Below are positions 1 to 8,833 of a DNA stretch of 64,000 nt, in pieces (position 1 is the stretch's first letter; each line of letters starts with the position of its first letter). The translations under genes were made by a program, and so were the position numbers. Below the pieces are notes generated by a model that made no database searches, was not told where the DNA came from, and saw nothing but the letters and a program-made list of their open reading frames with translations. Origin of the DNA: Dinoroseobacter sp049800775 (GTDB lineage: Bacteria > Pseudomonadota > Alphaproteobacteria > Rhodobacterales > Rhodobacteraceae); NCBI RefSeq assembly GCF_049800775.1, contig NZ_JBNAFR010000004.1, positions 124,001 to 188,000 of the forward strand, given 5' to 3'.

Positions 1-195
1 CCCCAGCAGGAGCTGATCCTGAAAGATCAGGCCATACCACTCCCACGTAAAGACATACTCATTCGCGCCGAAGCCATTGGCATTGAACGAGATATACATG
101 ACATACATCACCGGCGCCATCAGCGTCAGAACGATCAGCAACATGTAGGCCCATTTCAGGCGATAGAGCCACGGATTGGCGAAATCATCGGTCAT
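1..195 (-). CDS. ABC transporter permease, PotC-like (partial, N-terminal 65 residues)
   Basis: Only the first 65 codons are inside the window; the gene runs off the left edge. The start ATG at 195 follows the upstream permease stop by 9 bases. The visible part has a short cytoplasmic tail, one hydrophobic segment (about residues 13-35, with YMLLIVLTLMAPVMYVMY) and then the start of a periplasmic stretch, as in PotC/PotI-type second permeases of the binding-protein-dependent superfamily. It would pair with the permease at 205-1119 and the binding protein at 1128-2291 in one leftward operon. No ATPase is visible; it may lie beyond the edge. Family is fairly clear from context; substrate is inferred. 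Confidence 0.75.
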   Translation of the reverse strand, partial: MTDDFANPWLYRLKWAYMLLIVLTLMAPVMYVMYISFNANGFGANEYVFTWEWYGLIFQDQLLLG

Positions 196-204
196 GGCGC
201 GCCC

Positions 205-1119
205 TCAATTCAGCGGTGTTAGGATCTTGGTGAGGTCGAAGAGCCGGTGCCCGAGATAGAGCAGCCCCATCAGTGTCGCCATCATGATCGCGCTCACCGC
301 CATGGCGAGCGGGAAGTCGAGCGCCGTGATCGCCTGGGTCGCGATCAGCCCGGCATTCACCGCCCCCGCCCCGCCAAGGATGTTCGGCAAGAGTGCCACG
401 CCCAGCCCGTTGACGAAGATGAACACGCTGCCGGCAAAGATCCCCGGGGCCGCCAGCGGCAGGATGACATCGCGGAACTTGCGCCAAGTCCCGACGCCCA
501 GATCATCGCAGATCTCGAAGATGTGCTTGGGCACGGCCTCCATCGCGAGGAAGCCCGAGAAGACGATGAAGGGCAGGAAGCTGAGGACCTCGCCAATGAC
601 GACGCCGGTATGAGTATAGAGAAGCGCCGTGATGGGCTCGTTGATGATCCCCCAATCCTGCAAGGTGGTGTTGATCAAACCGTTCCGCTGCAGCACGGGG
701 CGCAGGGCAAAGACCCGGATGATCTCGGACACCATGAAGGGCAGGATGAACAGCAGGATCACCCGGTGCTGCGCCACCTGCGGCAGGGATTTGCGGATGA
801 ACACCGCGATCGGAAAGCCCAGCACGAAACAGATCGCCACGGCGATGGCAGAGTACTTCATCGAATCGAGGAAATTCGTCAGCCGCGCCGAGAAGAAAAA
901 GTTCTCGTAGGAAAAGAGCGTGAAGCCCGGCTCCATCCAGAACATGGTCCGCTCGAACACCGAGAACACGACCGTCAGGGCCATGGGCAAGGCGAAAAAC
1001 AGAACCATGAAGACAATGGGCAGGTAAAACACCCCGCGCGCGAGACGCTCGCGCAGCGGGGGGGATGTGGCCTTGACGGGGGCGACCCCGTCAAAGCCCT
1101 GCGGGGACATCACGCTCAT
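205..1119 (-). CDS. ABC transporter permease, PotB-like
   Basis: A 304-residue inner-membrane permease of the polyamine/iron type (BPD_transp_1 superfamily). About six hydrophobic segments are visible, starting with FYLPIVFMVLFFALPMAL. The EAA-like cytoplasmic loop near residues 205-230 (EICDDLGVGTWRKFRDVILP) would contact the ATPase. The frame stays open upstream into the previous gene, but the ATG at 1119 is preferred: it lies 8 bases after the binding-protein stop and is preceded by GAGG. A second ATG at 1110 is possible. The middle gene of a binding protein-permease-permease operon. Confidence 0.85.
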   Translation of the reverse strand: MSVMSPQGFDGVAPVKATSPPLRERLARGVFYLPIVFMVLFFALPMALTVVFSVFERTMFWMEPGFTLFSYENFFFSARLTNFLDSMKYSAIAVAICFVLGFPIAVFIRKSLPQVAQHRVILLFILPFMVSEIIRVFALRPVLQRNGLINTTLQDWGIINEPITALLYTHTGVVIGEVLSFLPFIVFSGFLAMEAVPKHIFEICDDLGVGTWRKFRDVILPLAAPGIFAGSVFIFVNGLGVALLPNILGGAGAVNAGLIATQAITALDFPLAMAVSAIMMATLMGLLYLGHRLFDLTKILTPLN

Positions 1120-1127
1120 GGCGCGCC

Positions 1128-2291
1128 TCAGGCGGCCTGAACCCGGGCCCACCAGTCCTGGTAGGCGCGAATATTGGTCGGGAAGACGTTCTGCCAAGCA
1201 TTGCCCGGGTTCGCCAGACGCTCTTCCTTGCGCATCAGTCGCTCGGCCAGCACCGCCTTGGTGTCATCGTCGAAATCGCCGGGATTGGCTTCGATATACT
1301 CGCCCACACCGTTCATCTGCGGCGTGAAGCCGAGCCCGGCCAAGGTGCGCGATCCGAACCACGGGTCGAGATAGAGGTTCGCAAGCTTGTAGAACGCATC
1401 CTCCATGCCGCGATCCTGACCGCCCTTGGTCAGCATCACCACGTTGTTCCAGGACTGGTGCCCCTCTTTCATGGAGCCATAGCGGATGTCATCGCCATTC
1501 TTGCGCGCGGCGAAGATCTGGATGACCTCCCAGCAGGAGGAGACCAGCACTTCTTCGGAACTCAGCAGGTCCGAGCCGTTCTGAACCCCGTCCCAGAAGG
1601 TGCGGAAATGGCCCTTCTTCTTGAGGTCGATCAGGAACTCGGCGACCTGACGCACCTCGTCCTCGGACATGTCCGACGGGTTGTCGATGCTGCCCTTGCC
1701 GGATTGCTTGAGGTAGATCGCCGTGTTGGTCAGGGTCGGGCCATAGTCGTTCTGCATGGCCGCGCGGCCGCGGAACTGGCTGTCAAACAGCGCCTCCCAC
1801 GAGGTCAGCTCTTCGCCGATCACACCATGGTTGAACGCGAGGCTGTCGGCGTTCGAAATGTAGGGCACCGCCACGACCTTGCCGTCATGGCGGATCGTCG
1901 AGGCGTTGTCGCCGCCGTCCTGATAGGTAGCGAGCATGTTGGACCAGTTCGGGATGCGGCTCGGGTCGAGCTCGACAATCGCGCCCTGGGAGGCTAGCGC
2001 ATCTTCCATGCCGCCGCCATTGTCGGTCATCGCATCATAAAGCGCATTGCCATCGCCCACGACCATCTTCTGGATGGCTTCATCGGCCCGGGCGCTCTTG
2101 GCGATATTGGCAATCGCGATCCCCGATTGCGATTCCATGGCCGTCCAGTCGCTTCCGCCCACCTTGGCGATACCCGGCGCCCAAAGCTTCAGGGCCTCCA
2201 TGGCCGTGGCGCGCGTGCCCATGGCCGAGGCGGCAGCCCCCGCCCCCATCAGTGCCATCATCTGGCGGCGATTGAATTCCGTCTGTCGCAT
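1128..2291 (-). CDS. ABC transporter substrate-binding protein, PotD-like (probable Tat export)
   Basis: A 387-residue periplasmic binding protein of the family-1/PotD type. The start ATG at 2291 has an AGGAGA ribosome site about 10 bases upstream; the frame is open further upstream but that extension has no ribosome site. The N-terminus contains NRRQMMALMGAGAAASAMG, a twin-arginine-like signal followed by a hydrophobic stretch and a likely cleavage site, suggesting Tat rather than Sec export. It heads the operon with the two permeases. PotD relatives bind polyamines, opines and other small cations; the ligand here cannot be read from the sequence. The neighbouring C5-acid-type block transcribes away from it and may or may not be linked. 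Confidence 0.82.
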   Translation of the reverse strand: MRQTEFNRRQMMALMGAGAAASAMGTRATAMEALKLWAPGIAKVGGSDWTAMESQSGIAIANIAKSARADEAIQKMVVGDGNALYDAMTDNGGGMEDALASQGAIVELDPSRIPNWSNMLATYQDGGDNASTIRHDGKVVAVPYISNADSLAFNHGVIGEELTSWEALFDSQFRGRAAMQNDYGPTLTNTAIYLKQSGKGSIDNPSDMSEDEVRQVAEFLIDLKKKGHFRTFWDGVQNGSDLLSSEEVLVSSCWEVIQIFAARKNGDDIRYGSMKEGHQSWNNVVMLTKGGQDRGMEDAFYKLANLYLDPWFGSRTLAGLGFTPQMNGVGEYIEANPGDFDDDTKAVLAERLMRKEERLANPGNAWQNVFPTNIRAYQDWWARVQAA

Positions 2292-2656
2292 TGCAGAACA
2301 CTCTCCTGTTGAAGCCACATCGCGGCGGCGTCGTTTTTTTTCGTGAAAATTCTGCGTGACCCCGGTGCGCCCGCGCGCACGTCTCCTCACATCCCATTCC
2401 CACCTGACACGAGGTAGATTTGCATTCCAAAAAGAAAAGGTGATTTTCGTCGACAAAATCGAGATTCCCGAGGTTCGAGCGGACTGACTGACGCACGGTA
2501 CGGCTAGACCATTGTTTTTAATACCATTAAACACACAGCTCTTAGACAAAAGTCCGCTCCGGCCATGAAATTCTCAGAGTATTCGCGCTTTTCCGGTCGT
2601 CTTTGCGCGCCAAAAACCGATATAAATGTATACGAAACGACCGGAGGAGAGCGGGT
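2292..2656 (+). promoter_or_regulatory. Divergent intergenic region between ABC importer and MmgE/PrpD operon
   Basis: 365 bases with no gene. AT-richer than its surroundings. It contains two short dyads: GATTTT (2442-2447) with AAAATC (2455-2460), and TTAAT (2518-2522) with ATTAA (2526-2530). A GTATAC core at 2628-2633 is reported separately. It must carry divergent promoters for the leftward importer and the rightward catabolic operon; I could not assign -35/-10 boxes with confidence. Confidence 0.5.
2627..2637. promoter_or_regulatory. Candidate GntR operator, copy 1
   Basis: TGTATACGAAA, 20 bases before the TTG start of the MmgE/PrpD gene. An almost identical element, TGTATACCAAA, lies at 9555-9565 just upstream of the GntR regulator gene at the other end of the block. 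GTATAC-centred palindromes are known operators of FCD-type GntR regulators. The match between the two operon fronts is seen; binding is inferred. Confidence 0.5.
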
Positions 2657-3997
2657 TTGACCCTCGCAGAGCAGCTTGTAGAGATCGCGCAACGCCCCAA
2701 ATCCGAGGCGGATCTGGCGCGCGCGGCGCTGCATCTGCTGGATTGGCTAGGCTGTATCGCCGCCGCACAGGGCAGTCCGGCGGGGCAATCTGCGCTGCGA
2801 TTTGCAGGCTTGTCGCAGCTTGCAGAGGGCGTTTCACCCGATGCACGCGCCGAAGAAACTGCCTTTGTCATGGGCGCTCTGGGCAATGTGCTGGAGATGG
2901 ATGATCTGCATCGCGCATCGCTCCTGCATGTGGGCGATGTTGTCTGTGCCGCCACGCTGGCGGCCGCGCTGGCGCGGGGCGTCTCGGGCCCTGCACTGCT
3001 CTCGGCGCTGGTCTCGGGCTATGAGGTTGCGATCCGGATCGGCTCTGCTGCGGCGGCGCAGGGCTATGCGCCCTGGTACAACTCGGCCACATGCGGCGTG
3101 TTCGGCGCGGCCATGGCCAGTGCCGAGATCGCGGGGCTCGCCCACCCGGCCGACGCACTCGCCCAAGCCGGGATGGGCGCCAGCGGGATCTGGCAATGCC
3201 GGCTGGATCCCGGCACCGGCAAGCAGCTCGCCACGGCTCAGGCCGCCCGCAGCGGCCTCGTCGCAGCCCAGCTCGTGGAGGCCGGGTTCACCGGCCCAAA
3301 CCGCATTCTCGAGGGGGAGCTTGGGTTCTTCGCGACCTATTACCCGGACGCAGATCCCCACGTGGTGACCGCGCAACCTGACGCGGATTTCGCGATCCAT
3401 GAGGTGAGTTTCAAGCCCTATCCCGCCTGCCGCCACACCCATGCGGCCATCGCCGCCGCACTGGATCTCGCCGGACCGCCGCCCGCGCGGGTTGAGGTCG
3501 CGACCTATGGCGCGGCCCTGACCTTTTGCGACAACCCGGCCCCCGAGACCGCCCATGAGGCGCGGTTCAGCCTGCAGCATTGTCTGGCCGTCGCCCTGAC
3601 CCGCGGCGCGCCCGGGCTTGCGGATTTCGAGGCAGCGGCCCGTGCCGATCCGGTCCTCGCCGATCTGCGCGCGCGGATCACCTTGTGCGAAGACGCGGGC
3701 ATGACCGCAGCCTTTCCCCGCCAGATGGGCGCCCGGCTGACCCTCTGGTCCCCCGATGGCGCCGCGCGCAGTCGCAGCCGGGCCACCGCGCCGGGCGACC
3801 CGGAAGATCCGTTGTCCACTGCGGCGATCAATGCCAAGGCCCATCGCAACCTCTGCCATGGCGGCGCGTCGCCCGAAGCGGCGACGGGTCTGATCGAGGC
3901 CTGTCACGCGCTGCCCGAGGCGCGCGACCTGACACCCCTGCGCCGGGCGCTGACCCGCGCCCTCACCCACGGAGCTGCCGATGCCCCCCTTTGCTGA
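2657..3997 (+). CDS. MmgE/PrpD family protein
   Basis: 446 residues, full length for the MmgE/PrpD fold (2-methylcitrate dehydratase, cis-aconitate decarboxylase and relatives). The family layout is present: all-helical lead (LARAALHLLDWLGCIAA), ALGNVLEMDDLHRASLLHVG, GYEVAIRIGSA, and the FKPYPACRHTHAAIAA motif in the lid domain. The best start is TTG at 2657, with GGAGGAG at 2643-2649 about 7 bases upstream; an ATG at 2603 in the same frame has no ribosome site. First gene of a tight rightward operon; the next start overlaps its end by 17 bases. Likely a soluble dehydratase, decarboxylase or isomerase on a tricarboxylate-like acid. The exact substrate is not readable. Confidence 0.85.
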   Translation: MTLAEQLVEIAQRPKSEADLARAALHLLDWLGCIAAAQGSPAGQSALRFAGLSQLAEGVSPDARAEETAFVMGALGNVLEMDDLHRASLLHVGDVVCAATLAAALARGVSGPALLSALVSGYEVAIRIGSAAAAQGYAPWYNSATCGVFGAAMASAEIAGLAHPADALAQAGMGASGIWQCRLDPGTGKQLATAQAARSGLVAAQLVEAGFTGPNRILEGELGFFATYYPDADPHVVTAQPDADFAIHEVSFKPYPACRHTHAAIAAALDLAGPPPARVEVATYGAALTFCDNPAPETAHEARFSLQHCLAVALTRGAPGLADFEAAARADPVLADLRARITLCEDAGMTAAFPRQMGARLTLWSPDGAARSRSRATAPGDPEDPLSTAAINAKAHRNLCHGGASPEAATGLIEACHALPEARDLTPLRRALTRALTHGAADAPLC

Positions 3998-4364
3998 CAT
4001 GAAACCCGCCCTTCCCTTTGACGGCGTCGACCTCACCACCGGCTGGACCCAGGTGCCTGGCGGGGCCCCCGGTGTGTGCCAGAAACTTCTGTCCGGCGCG
4101 CTGGACGAAGAGGCCAAAATCGGCGTGCGCACCCGCCTGATCCGGTTCGAGCCGGGGACGGTCGCGCCCATGGAGTTCGTCCATGACTATTGGGAGGAGG
4201 TCTATCTTCTCTCCGGCACCCTGATCTCGGGCTGCGATCCCAGCGGCGCGGGCGGCAGCGCGCAAGCCGCGCCCGCCTATGCCTGCCGCCCGCCCGGCAC
4301 CGTCCATGGCCCCTTCGCCGCGCCCGAGGGCTGTGTGTTTTTCGAAATACAATACTATGTCTGA
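3981..4364 (+). CDS. Small cupin-domain protein
   Basis: 127 residues, one cupin barrel. The first cupin motif is degenerate: VHDYWEEVYLLSGTL gives one His and Glu. The second is GTVHGPFAAPEG, with its His. This suggests a single metal site. The start ATG at 3981 has GGAG just upstream and overlaps the end of the MmgE/PrpD gene by 17 bases, so the two are probably translationally coupled. Small cupins of this size often act as acid or sugar isomerases or as ring/keto-acid modifying enzymes; the role in this operon is unknown. Confidence 0.75.
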   Translation: MPPFADMKPALPFDGVDLTTGWTQVPGGAPGVCQKLLSGALDEEAKIGVRTRLIRFEPGTVAPMEFVHDYWEEVYLLSGTLISGCDPSGAGGSAQAAPAYACRPPGTVHGPFAAPEGCVFFEIQYYV

Positions 4365-4388
4365 GCACAGACCAGAGGATCCCCGCAG

Positions 4389-5174
4389 ATGGACATGAAA
4401 CTGAACGGAAAAACGGCGCTGGTCACGGGCGGCTCCAAGGGGATCGGCCTTGCGATCGGAACGGCGCTCGCCGCCCAGGGGGTCGCGGTCACGCTCGTGG
4501 CGCGGGACGAAGCCGCCCTGACCGAGGCCCAAAGCGCCGTGGCCGAAGCCACCGGGGCACGCCCTGCGGTGATCGCGGCCGATCTCGGCTCCGATGCCGG
4601 GCGCGCCGCCCTGTGCGACCAGATCGAGACACCCGATATCCTCGTGAACAATGCCGGGGCGATCAAGGCCGGGGGCCTGCGCGACCTGAGCATGGAGGAC
4701 TGGCGCAGCGGCTGGGAGCTCAAGGTCTTCGGCTATATCCATCTCTGCCAGAGGCTCTACCTCGAGATGGCCGCGCGCGGCAGCGGTGTGATCCTCAACA
4801 TTATCGGCATGGGCGGACGCGCGGTCCGGCCCGCCTATATCTGCGGCGCGGCGGGGAATGCGGCCCTGATCGGCTTCACTCAGGCGCTGGGGGCCGAAGC
4901 CCAGAGCGCGGGCGTGCGCGTGCTCGGCATCAACCCCTCACCCACTTTGACCGACCGCATGACCACCTTCTTCAAGGGCAAGGCGCAGGCGGAATTCGGC
5001 GATGAAAGCCGCTGGCAGGAGCTGATCGCACCGGATGCCTTCCCGTTCGGCCGCCCGGCCGCGCCGGAGGAAGTGGCCGATCTCGCGGTCATGATGGCCT
5101 CGCCCCGCATTGCCTATCTCAACGGCACCGTGGTCGACATGGATGGCGGCGGCCAGTGGAGCGGCAGGTCATGA
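4389..5174 (+). CDS. Short-chain dehydrogenase/reductase
   Basis: 261 residues, a classical SDR. The nucleotide-binding motif TGGSKGIGLAIG is near residue 14, and NNAG near residue 90. The catalytic region is atypical: the usual S-Y-x-x-x-K is replaced by GGRAVRPAYICGAAGNAAL, where Tyr is present but the Lys position reads Asn. The C-terminus (GTVVDMDGGGQWSG) is typical. GAGGA lies 8 bases before the ATG at 4389. Likely NAD(P)-dependent oxidation or reduction of a hydroxy/keto intermediate. Whether the altered active site is functional is open. Confidence 0.83.
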   Translation: MDMKLNGKTALVTGGSKGIGLAIGTALAAQGVAVTLVARDEAALTEAQSAVAEATGARPAVIAADLGSDAGRAALCDQIETPDILVNNAGAIKAGGLRDLSMEDWRSGWELKVFGYIHLCQRLYLEMAARGSGVILNIIGMGGRAVRPAYICGAAGNAALIGFTQALGAEAQSAGVRVLGINPSPTLTDRMTTFFKGKAQAEFGDESRWQELIAPDAFPFGRPAAPEEVADLAVMMASPRIAYLNGTVVDMDGGGQWSGRS

Positions 5175-5965
5175 CCGAGACCCCGCTTGCGGACGGCCAG
5201 CTTGTCCTGAGCCAGGATGACGGGATCGCCAGGATCCGGTTCAACAACCCCGCGCGGCGCAACGCGATGACGCTAGCCATGTGGCAGGCGCTCGGCGATG
5301 TGGCGCGCGATCTGCCCGCGCACACGCGGGTCGTGGTGCTGACTGGAACGGGCGACAAAGCCTTCGTCTCGGGCGCGGATATCTCGGAGTTTCCGACCCT
5401 CCGCCGCACGCCGAAGCAGGTCGCAGCCTACAACGCCACGGTGCACAGGGCGCTGAGCGCGGTGGCGGATCTGCCCATGCCGGTGATCGCGCAGATCCGT
5501 GGCTATTGCATCGGGGGCGGGCTGGAAATCGCGACGCGCTGCGATCTGCGCCTCGCCTCAGACGACGCGCGGTTTGCCTTCACCCCGGCCAAGCTGGGCC
5601 TTGCGGTGGCGGCGGATGAGGTCAACGCGCTGGCGCGCCTGATTGGCCCTGCGGCCACGGCAGACTTGCTCTTTACCGCGCGGCAGGTTCCGGCGGAGGA
5701 GGCCCTGCGCTGGGGCCTGATCGCGCGGCTGGTCCCCGGCGCGTCGCTGGAGGCAGCCACCGACGAGCTCGCCACCCAGATCGCCCGCAATGCCCCCCTC
5801 ACCCTGCGCGCGGTGAAGGCCGCGCTGAGGGCGGGTCCCGACCCGGACATGGCGACCCGCGCCGCTGTGGAGGCCCAGGTCGCCGCCTGCTTTGCCAGCG
5901 CAGATTACGCCGAAGGTCAGGCCGCCTTTGCCGAAAAGCGCGCACCGGTGTTTACAGGGACATGA
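5171..5965 (+). CDS. Enoyl-CoA hydratase/isomerase family protein
   Basis: 264 residues with the crotonase fold. Oxyanion-hole segments are present: KAFVSGADISEF near residue 65, and IRGYCIGGGLEIATRCD near 115. The start ATG at 5171 overlaps the SDR stop as ATGA; upstream in-frame starts lack a ribosome site. The canonical first catalytic Glu (in PEIxLG) is replaced: the segment reads FTPAKLGLAVAADEVNAL. So a simple hydratase mechanism is doubtful, and an isomerase, hydrolase or decarboxylase role on an acyl-CoA is as likely. Fourth gene of the rightward operon. Confidence 0.83.
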   Translation: MTETPLADGQLVLSQDDGIARIRFNNPARRNAMTLAMWQALGDVARDLPAHTRVVVLTGTGDKAFVSGADISEFPTLRRTPKQVAAYNATVHRALSAVADLPMPVIAQIRGYCIGGGLEIATRCDLRLASDDARFAFTPAKLGLAVAADEVNALARLIGPAATADLLFTARQVPAEEALRWGLIARLVPGASLEAATDELATQIARNAPLTLRAVKAALRAGPDPDMATRAAVEAQVAACFASADYAEGQAAFAEKRAPVFTGT

Positions 5966-6804
5966 CGATGACCGCCCTTCACCCCGCCATTGGCCGCAGC
6001 GAGACCGTGACCGACACGCTCGACCTGCGACAGGCCCGGCACATGCAGCTCACGCTGGATCAGGACCCGACCCTCGGCCCCGGTGACCCGCTGCCGCCCT
6101 TCTGGCACTACCTCTATTTCAACCCGCAGATCAAAGCCTCGGACCTCGCGCCCGACGGGCATGAGCGTCTGGGCCGCTTCCTGCCCGATCTCGGCCTGCC
6201 CCGGCGCATGTGGGCCGGGGGCAGCGTGACGCTCCACGCGCCGCTCCCCCTCGGGGCGGAGGTCACCAAGACCACCACGATCCGCGACGTGAGCCGCAAG
6301 AACGGTCGATCGGGCGCGCTCGGCTTTGTCACCGTGGCCCATGACTTTTCCCATGGCGGACAGCATTGCCTGACCGAGGTGCAGAACATCGTCTACCGCG
6401 CGCCCCCAGCCCCGGGGAGCACCCCGTCCGCGCCGCCGCCCGCCCCCGATGGCGCGACGTTCTCGCGCAAGATCACGCCCGACCCGGTGCTGCTCTTTCG
6501 ATACTCGGCGCTGATCTTCTACGGGCACCGGATCCATTACGACGCGGAGTATACGCGCGAGGTTGAGGGGTATCCCGGTCTGATCGTGCACGGGCCGCTG
6601 ACGGCCACACTCCTGATCGCCTTCGGGATGGAACAGGCCGGCGGGCGCGTCCTGCGCCGATACGAGATCCGCGCCATGAGCCCCCTCTTTGCCCCCGCGC
6701 CCTTCTGGCTCGAAGGCCGGGCCGAGGGGGAGACCCTGTCGCTCTGGGCCCGGACCGGGGCCGGGGGCTGTGCGATGAAGGTGACCCTGTTTCTGGGCGA
6801 CTAG
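5962..6804 (+). CDS. MaoC/HTD2-type hydratase, mesaconyl- or itaconyl-CoA hydratase-like
   Basis: 280 residues with two hot-dog domains, matching the mesaconyl-C4-CoA hydratase/HTD2 group. Typical signatures are PRRMWAGGSVTLHAPL near residue 75, VTKTTTIRDVSRKNGRSG, TEVQNIVYR, and in the second half IHYDAEYTREVEGYPGLIVH followed by GPLTATLL. It starts at 5962 within the previous stop (ATGA). Family members hydrate branched or C5 dicarboxylyl-CoA such as mesaconyl-CoA or itaconyl-CoA. Its pairing with a CitE-like lyase at 7988-8833 supports a hydratase-then-lyase sequence. Its stop overlaps the convergent amidase stop by 4 bases. Confidence 0.82.
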   Translation: MTMTALHPAIGRSETVTDTLDLRQARHMQLTLDQDPTLGPGDPLPPFWHYLYFNPQIKASDLAPDGHERLGRFLPDLGLPRRMWAGGSVTLHAPLPLGAEVTKTTTIRDVSRKNGRSGALGFVTVAHDFSHGGQHCLTEVQNIVYRAPPAPGSTPSAPPPAPDGATFSRKITPDPVLLFRYSALIFYGHRIHYDAEYTREVEGYPGLIVHGPLTATLLIAFGMEQAGGRVLRRYEIRAMSPLFAPAPFWLEGRAEGETLSLWARTGAGGCAMKVTLFLGD

Positions 6805-7991
6805 GGGCTCGTCTCGGGGGCCATCAGCGCGTCCATCAGGTCCCGCGCCAGAGCGAGCAACGCGGTCTCTGTCCCCGCAGCCCCCGTCAGCATCACCGAG
6901 CTGAGCCGATCATCGGGCAACGGCACCGACAAAGACGCCCCCCCGGCGATATTGGCCAGCGCGGTGAAGCTCGCCTGATCCCGGGGCGGGCGCGTGCCAT
7001 GGGGGAAAGATCCCGAAGGCGTGGTCGGCGTCAGCAGGACAAGCCCCGCATCGAAACACGCCCCCAAGCCATCCCTCAGGTCCGTCAGATGTCGCGCGCC
7101 CGCGGCCCTTTGATCCGGCGGGAGCTGTGCGCCGAAATCGAGACTGCGCCGCACGGATTGGCTTAGCCCCGGCTCTGCCGCCAAGGTCTCGGATGCCCGG
7201 GCGCAGAGCTCGGAAAACGCGGCCCGACGGGTCTCTTCCGGCTGCCAGCCGCGCACCAGACCTGCGTGCGCGCGCAGACCGAGACGGTCGGCCGCCGCCG
7301 CGACCCGGGTCACTGCCGACAGCGCCCCGGGCGCGCAGGGGATCCCGGCCAGCTGATCCGGGATCATCACCCGCAATCCCCCCTTTGCCGGGGTCTGGTC
7401 GAACAGGGCATAGAGCGCCGAGACCTCCGGCAGCGTTGCCCCCAGAAGGCCGAGCGCATCGAAACCCGGCGCCAGCGGAAGAACACCGTCCAGCGGCATG
7501 GCCCCCGGCGCGGGCTTCAGCCCAACGATGCCGCAATAGGCGGCCGGGATCCGCACAGATCCCAGCGTATCACTGCCCAAGGCCAGGCGGAGCGCACCGC
7601 TCGCCACTGCCGCCGCAGAACCACCGGAGCTGCCCCCCGCGCTTTGGCCCGGTTGCGCGGGGTTCTCGACCCGGCCGAAATAGGGGTTGTCACTGGCCGC
7701 CCCAAGGGCCGCCTCGTCCATGATCAGCCGCGACAGGATCTGCGCCCCGGCGGCCCGCAACTGTGCCACGACCGGCGCGTCCTGCGGCGCGAGGCGATCC
7801 CTGCGGGCGGCAATTCCGGCCGTCCAGGCCTGCCCCGCCACGGCGATGTTCGATTTGACTCCGATAATCTGGCCCGCCAGGAGGCCCGCCCCGCCCGCCT
7901 GCTCCCGGTCGCGCGGCAGCGACCGCGCCCCGGCCTCGAGAAAGCGGTACGTCGCATCCGCGCGGGCGATCTGGTCCCACGAATCCGTCAC
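6801..7991 (-). CDS. Amidase (amidase-signature family)
   Basis: 396 residues, an amidase-signature Ser-cisSer-Lys hydrolase. The Lys is in GVKSNIAV (about residue 47), the cis-Ser in AGGSSGGSAAAVASG (about 120), and the nucleophile Ser in GSDTLGSVRIPAAYCG (about 145). The start is GTG at 7991, overlapping the CitE-like stop as GTGA. Somewhat shorter than GatA-type enzymes, so a catabolic amidase releasing a carboxylic acid and ammonia or an amine. This suggests the pathway substrate may arrive as an amide. Confidence 0.85.
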   Translation of the reverse strand: MTDSWDQIARADATYRFLEAGARSLPRDREQAGGAGLLAGQIIGVKSNIAVAGQAWTAGIAARRDRLAPQDAPVVAQLRAAGAQILSRLIMDEAALGAASDNPYFGRVENPAQPGQSAGGSSGGSAAAVASGALRLALGSDTLGSVRIPAAYCGIVGLKPAPGAMPLDGVLPLAPGFDALGLLGATLPEVSALYALFDQTPAKGGLRVMIPDQLAGIPCAPGALSAVTRVAAAADRLGLRAHAGLVRGWQPEETRRAAFSELCARASETLAAEPGLSQSVRRSLDFGAQLPPDQRAAGARHLTDLRDGLGACFDAGLVLLTPTTPSGSFPHGTRPPRDQASFTALANIAGGASLSVPLPDDRLSSVMLTGAAGTETALLALARDLMDALMAPETSP

Positions 7992-8833
7992 AGCACGCCC
8001 GCAGCCGCGGCCACCTCCAGCCGGGCCTGCATGGCGCGGATCACCGGCGCTTCGATCAGCCGTCCATCGATCACCACAAGGCCCGAAGGCGCCGCCGCAT
8101 GGGCGGCCATCACCGCGCGCGCCTCGGCGATCTCGGCGGCACTGGGCGTGAAGGCCGATTGAATGGGCGCGACATTCGACGGATGGATCGCGGCCTTGCC
8201 CGTGAACCCGAGGTCTCGGGCCGTTCGGGCGCGCGCGGCCACATGATCGAGATCGCGAAAGGCCAGTTCCGGCACGTCGAGCACCTGCAGCCCCGCCCCC
8301 TTGCCCGCATGGACCACCCGGGCGCGCGCATAGGCCAGCGGCGCTTCGCCGGAACCCAGCCCCAGATCCGCCGCAAGATCTACCGCGCCGAAGAGCAGCA
8401 TCTCAAGCCGGGGCGTGGCGCGGGCAATGGCGAAAACCTCTTCGAGCCCTGCCGCGCTTTCGATCAGCGCGCCAAGCGCCATCCGTGCGCCGGCCTCGCC
8501 TAGCACGGCATCGGCCTGCGCAATCTCGGCCGCAGATTCCACCTTGGGCAACAAAAGCATCCCCCCTTGGGGCGCGGCCCGGGCCAGCGCCACAAGATCC
8601 TCCAGCCCCGCGCGGGTGCGCAAACCGTTGATCCGTAGCGCCTTGCGCGGATCGCCATCGAGAAACCCGATCGCATCGGGGCGCGCCGCAGCCTTCTGAT
8701 CCGGGGGCACGGCATCCTCAAGATCGAGGCAGAGGCAATCGACACCGCTGGCCAGCCCCTTGGGCACCGCAGAGATCCGGGTGGCCGGGGTGAAGAGCAA
8801 GGCGCGCCGGACAGGCCGCGCCGGATCACTCAT
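7988..8833 (-). CDS. HpcH/HpaI-CitE family CoA-ester lyase
   Basis: 281 residues, a CitE-like TIM-barrel lyase. Motifs seen: RRALLFTPATR at the N-terminus, CLDLEDAVPP near residue 35, LLLPKVESAAEI, LGALIESAAGLEEVFAIA, and the C-terminal GKAAIHPSNVAPIQ typical of malyl/citramalyl-CoA lyases. Likely reaction: cleavage of a 3-hydroxyacyl-CoA such as citramalyl- or methylmalyl-CoA into two small units, Mg-dependent. The start ATG at 8833 overlaps the GntR stop region. Together with the MaoC hydratase it recalls itaconate or mesaconate breakdown. Confidence 0.85.
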   Translation of the reverse strand: MSDPARPVRRALLFTPATRISAVPKGLASGVDCLCLDLEDAVPPDQKAAARPDAIGFLDGDPRKALRINGLRTRAGLEDLVALARAAPQGGMLLLPKVESAAEIAQADAVLGEAGARMALGALIESAAGLEEVFAIARATPRLEMLLFGAVDLAADLGLGSGEAPLAYARARVVHAGKGAGLQVLDVPELAFRDLDHVAARARTARDLGFTGKAAIHPSNVAPIQSAFTPSAAEIAEARAVMAAHAAAPSGLVVIDGRLIEAPVIRAMQARLEVAAAAGVL

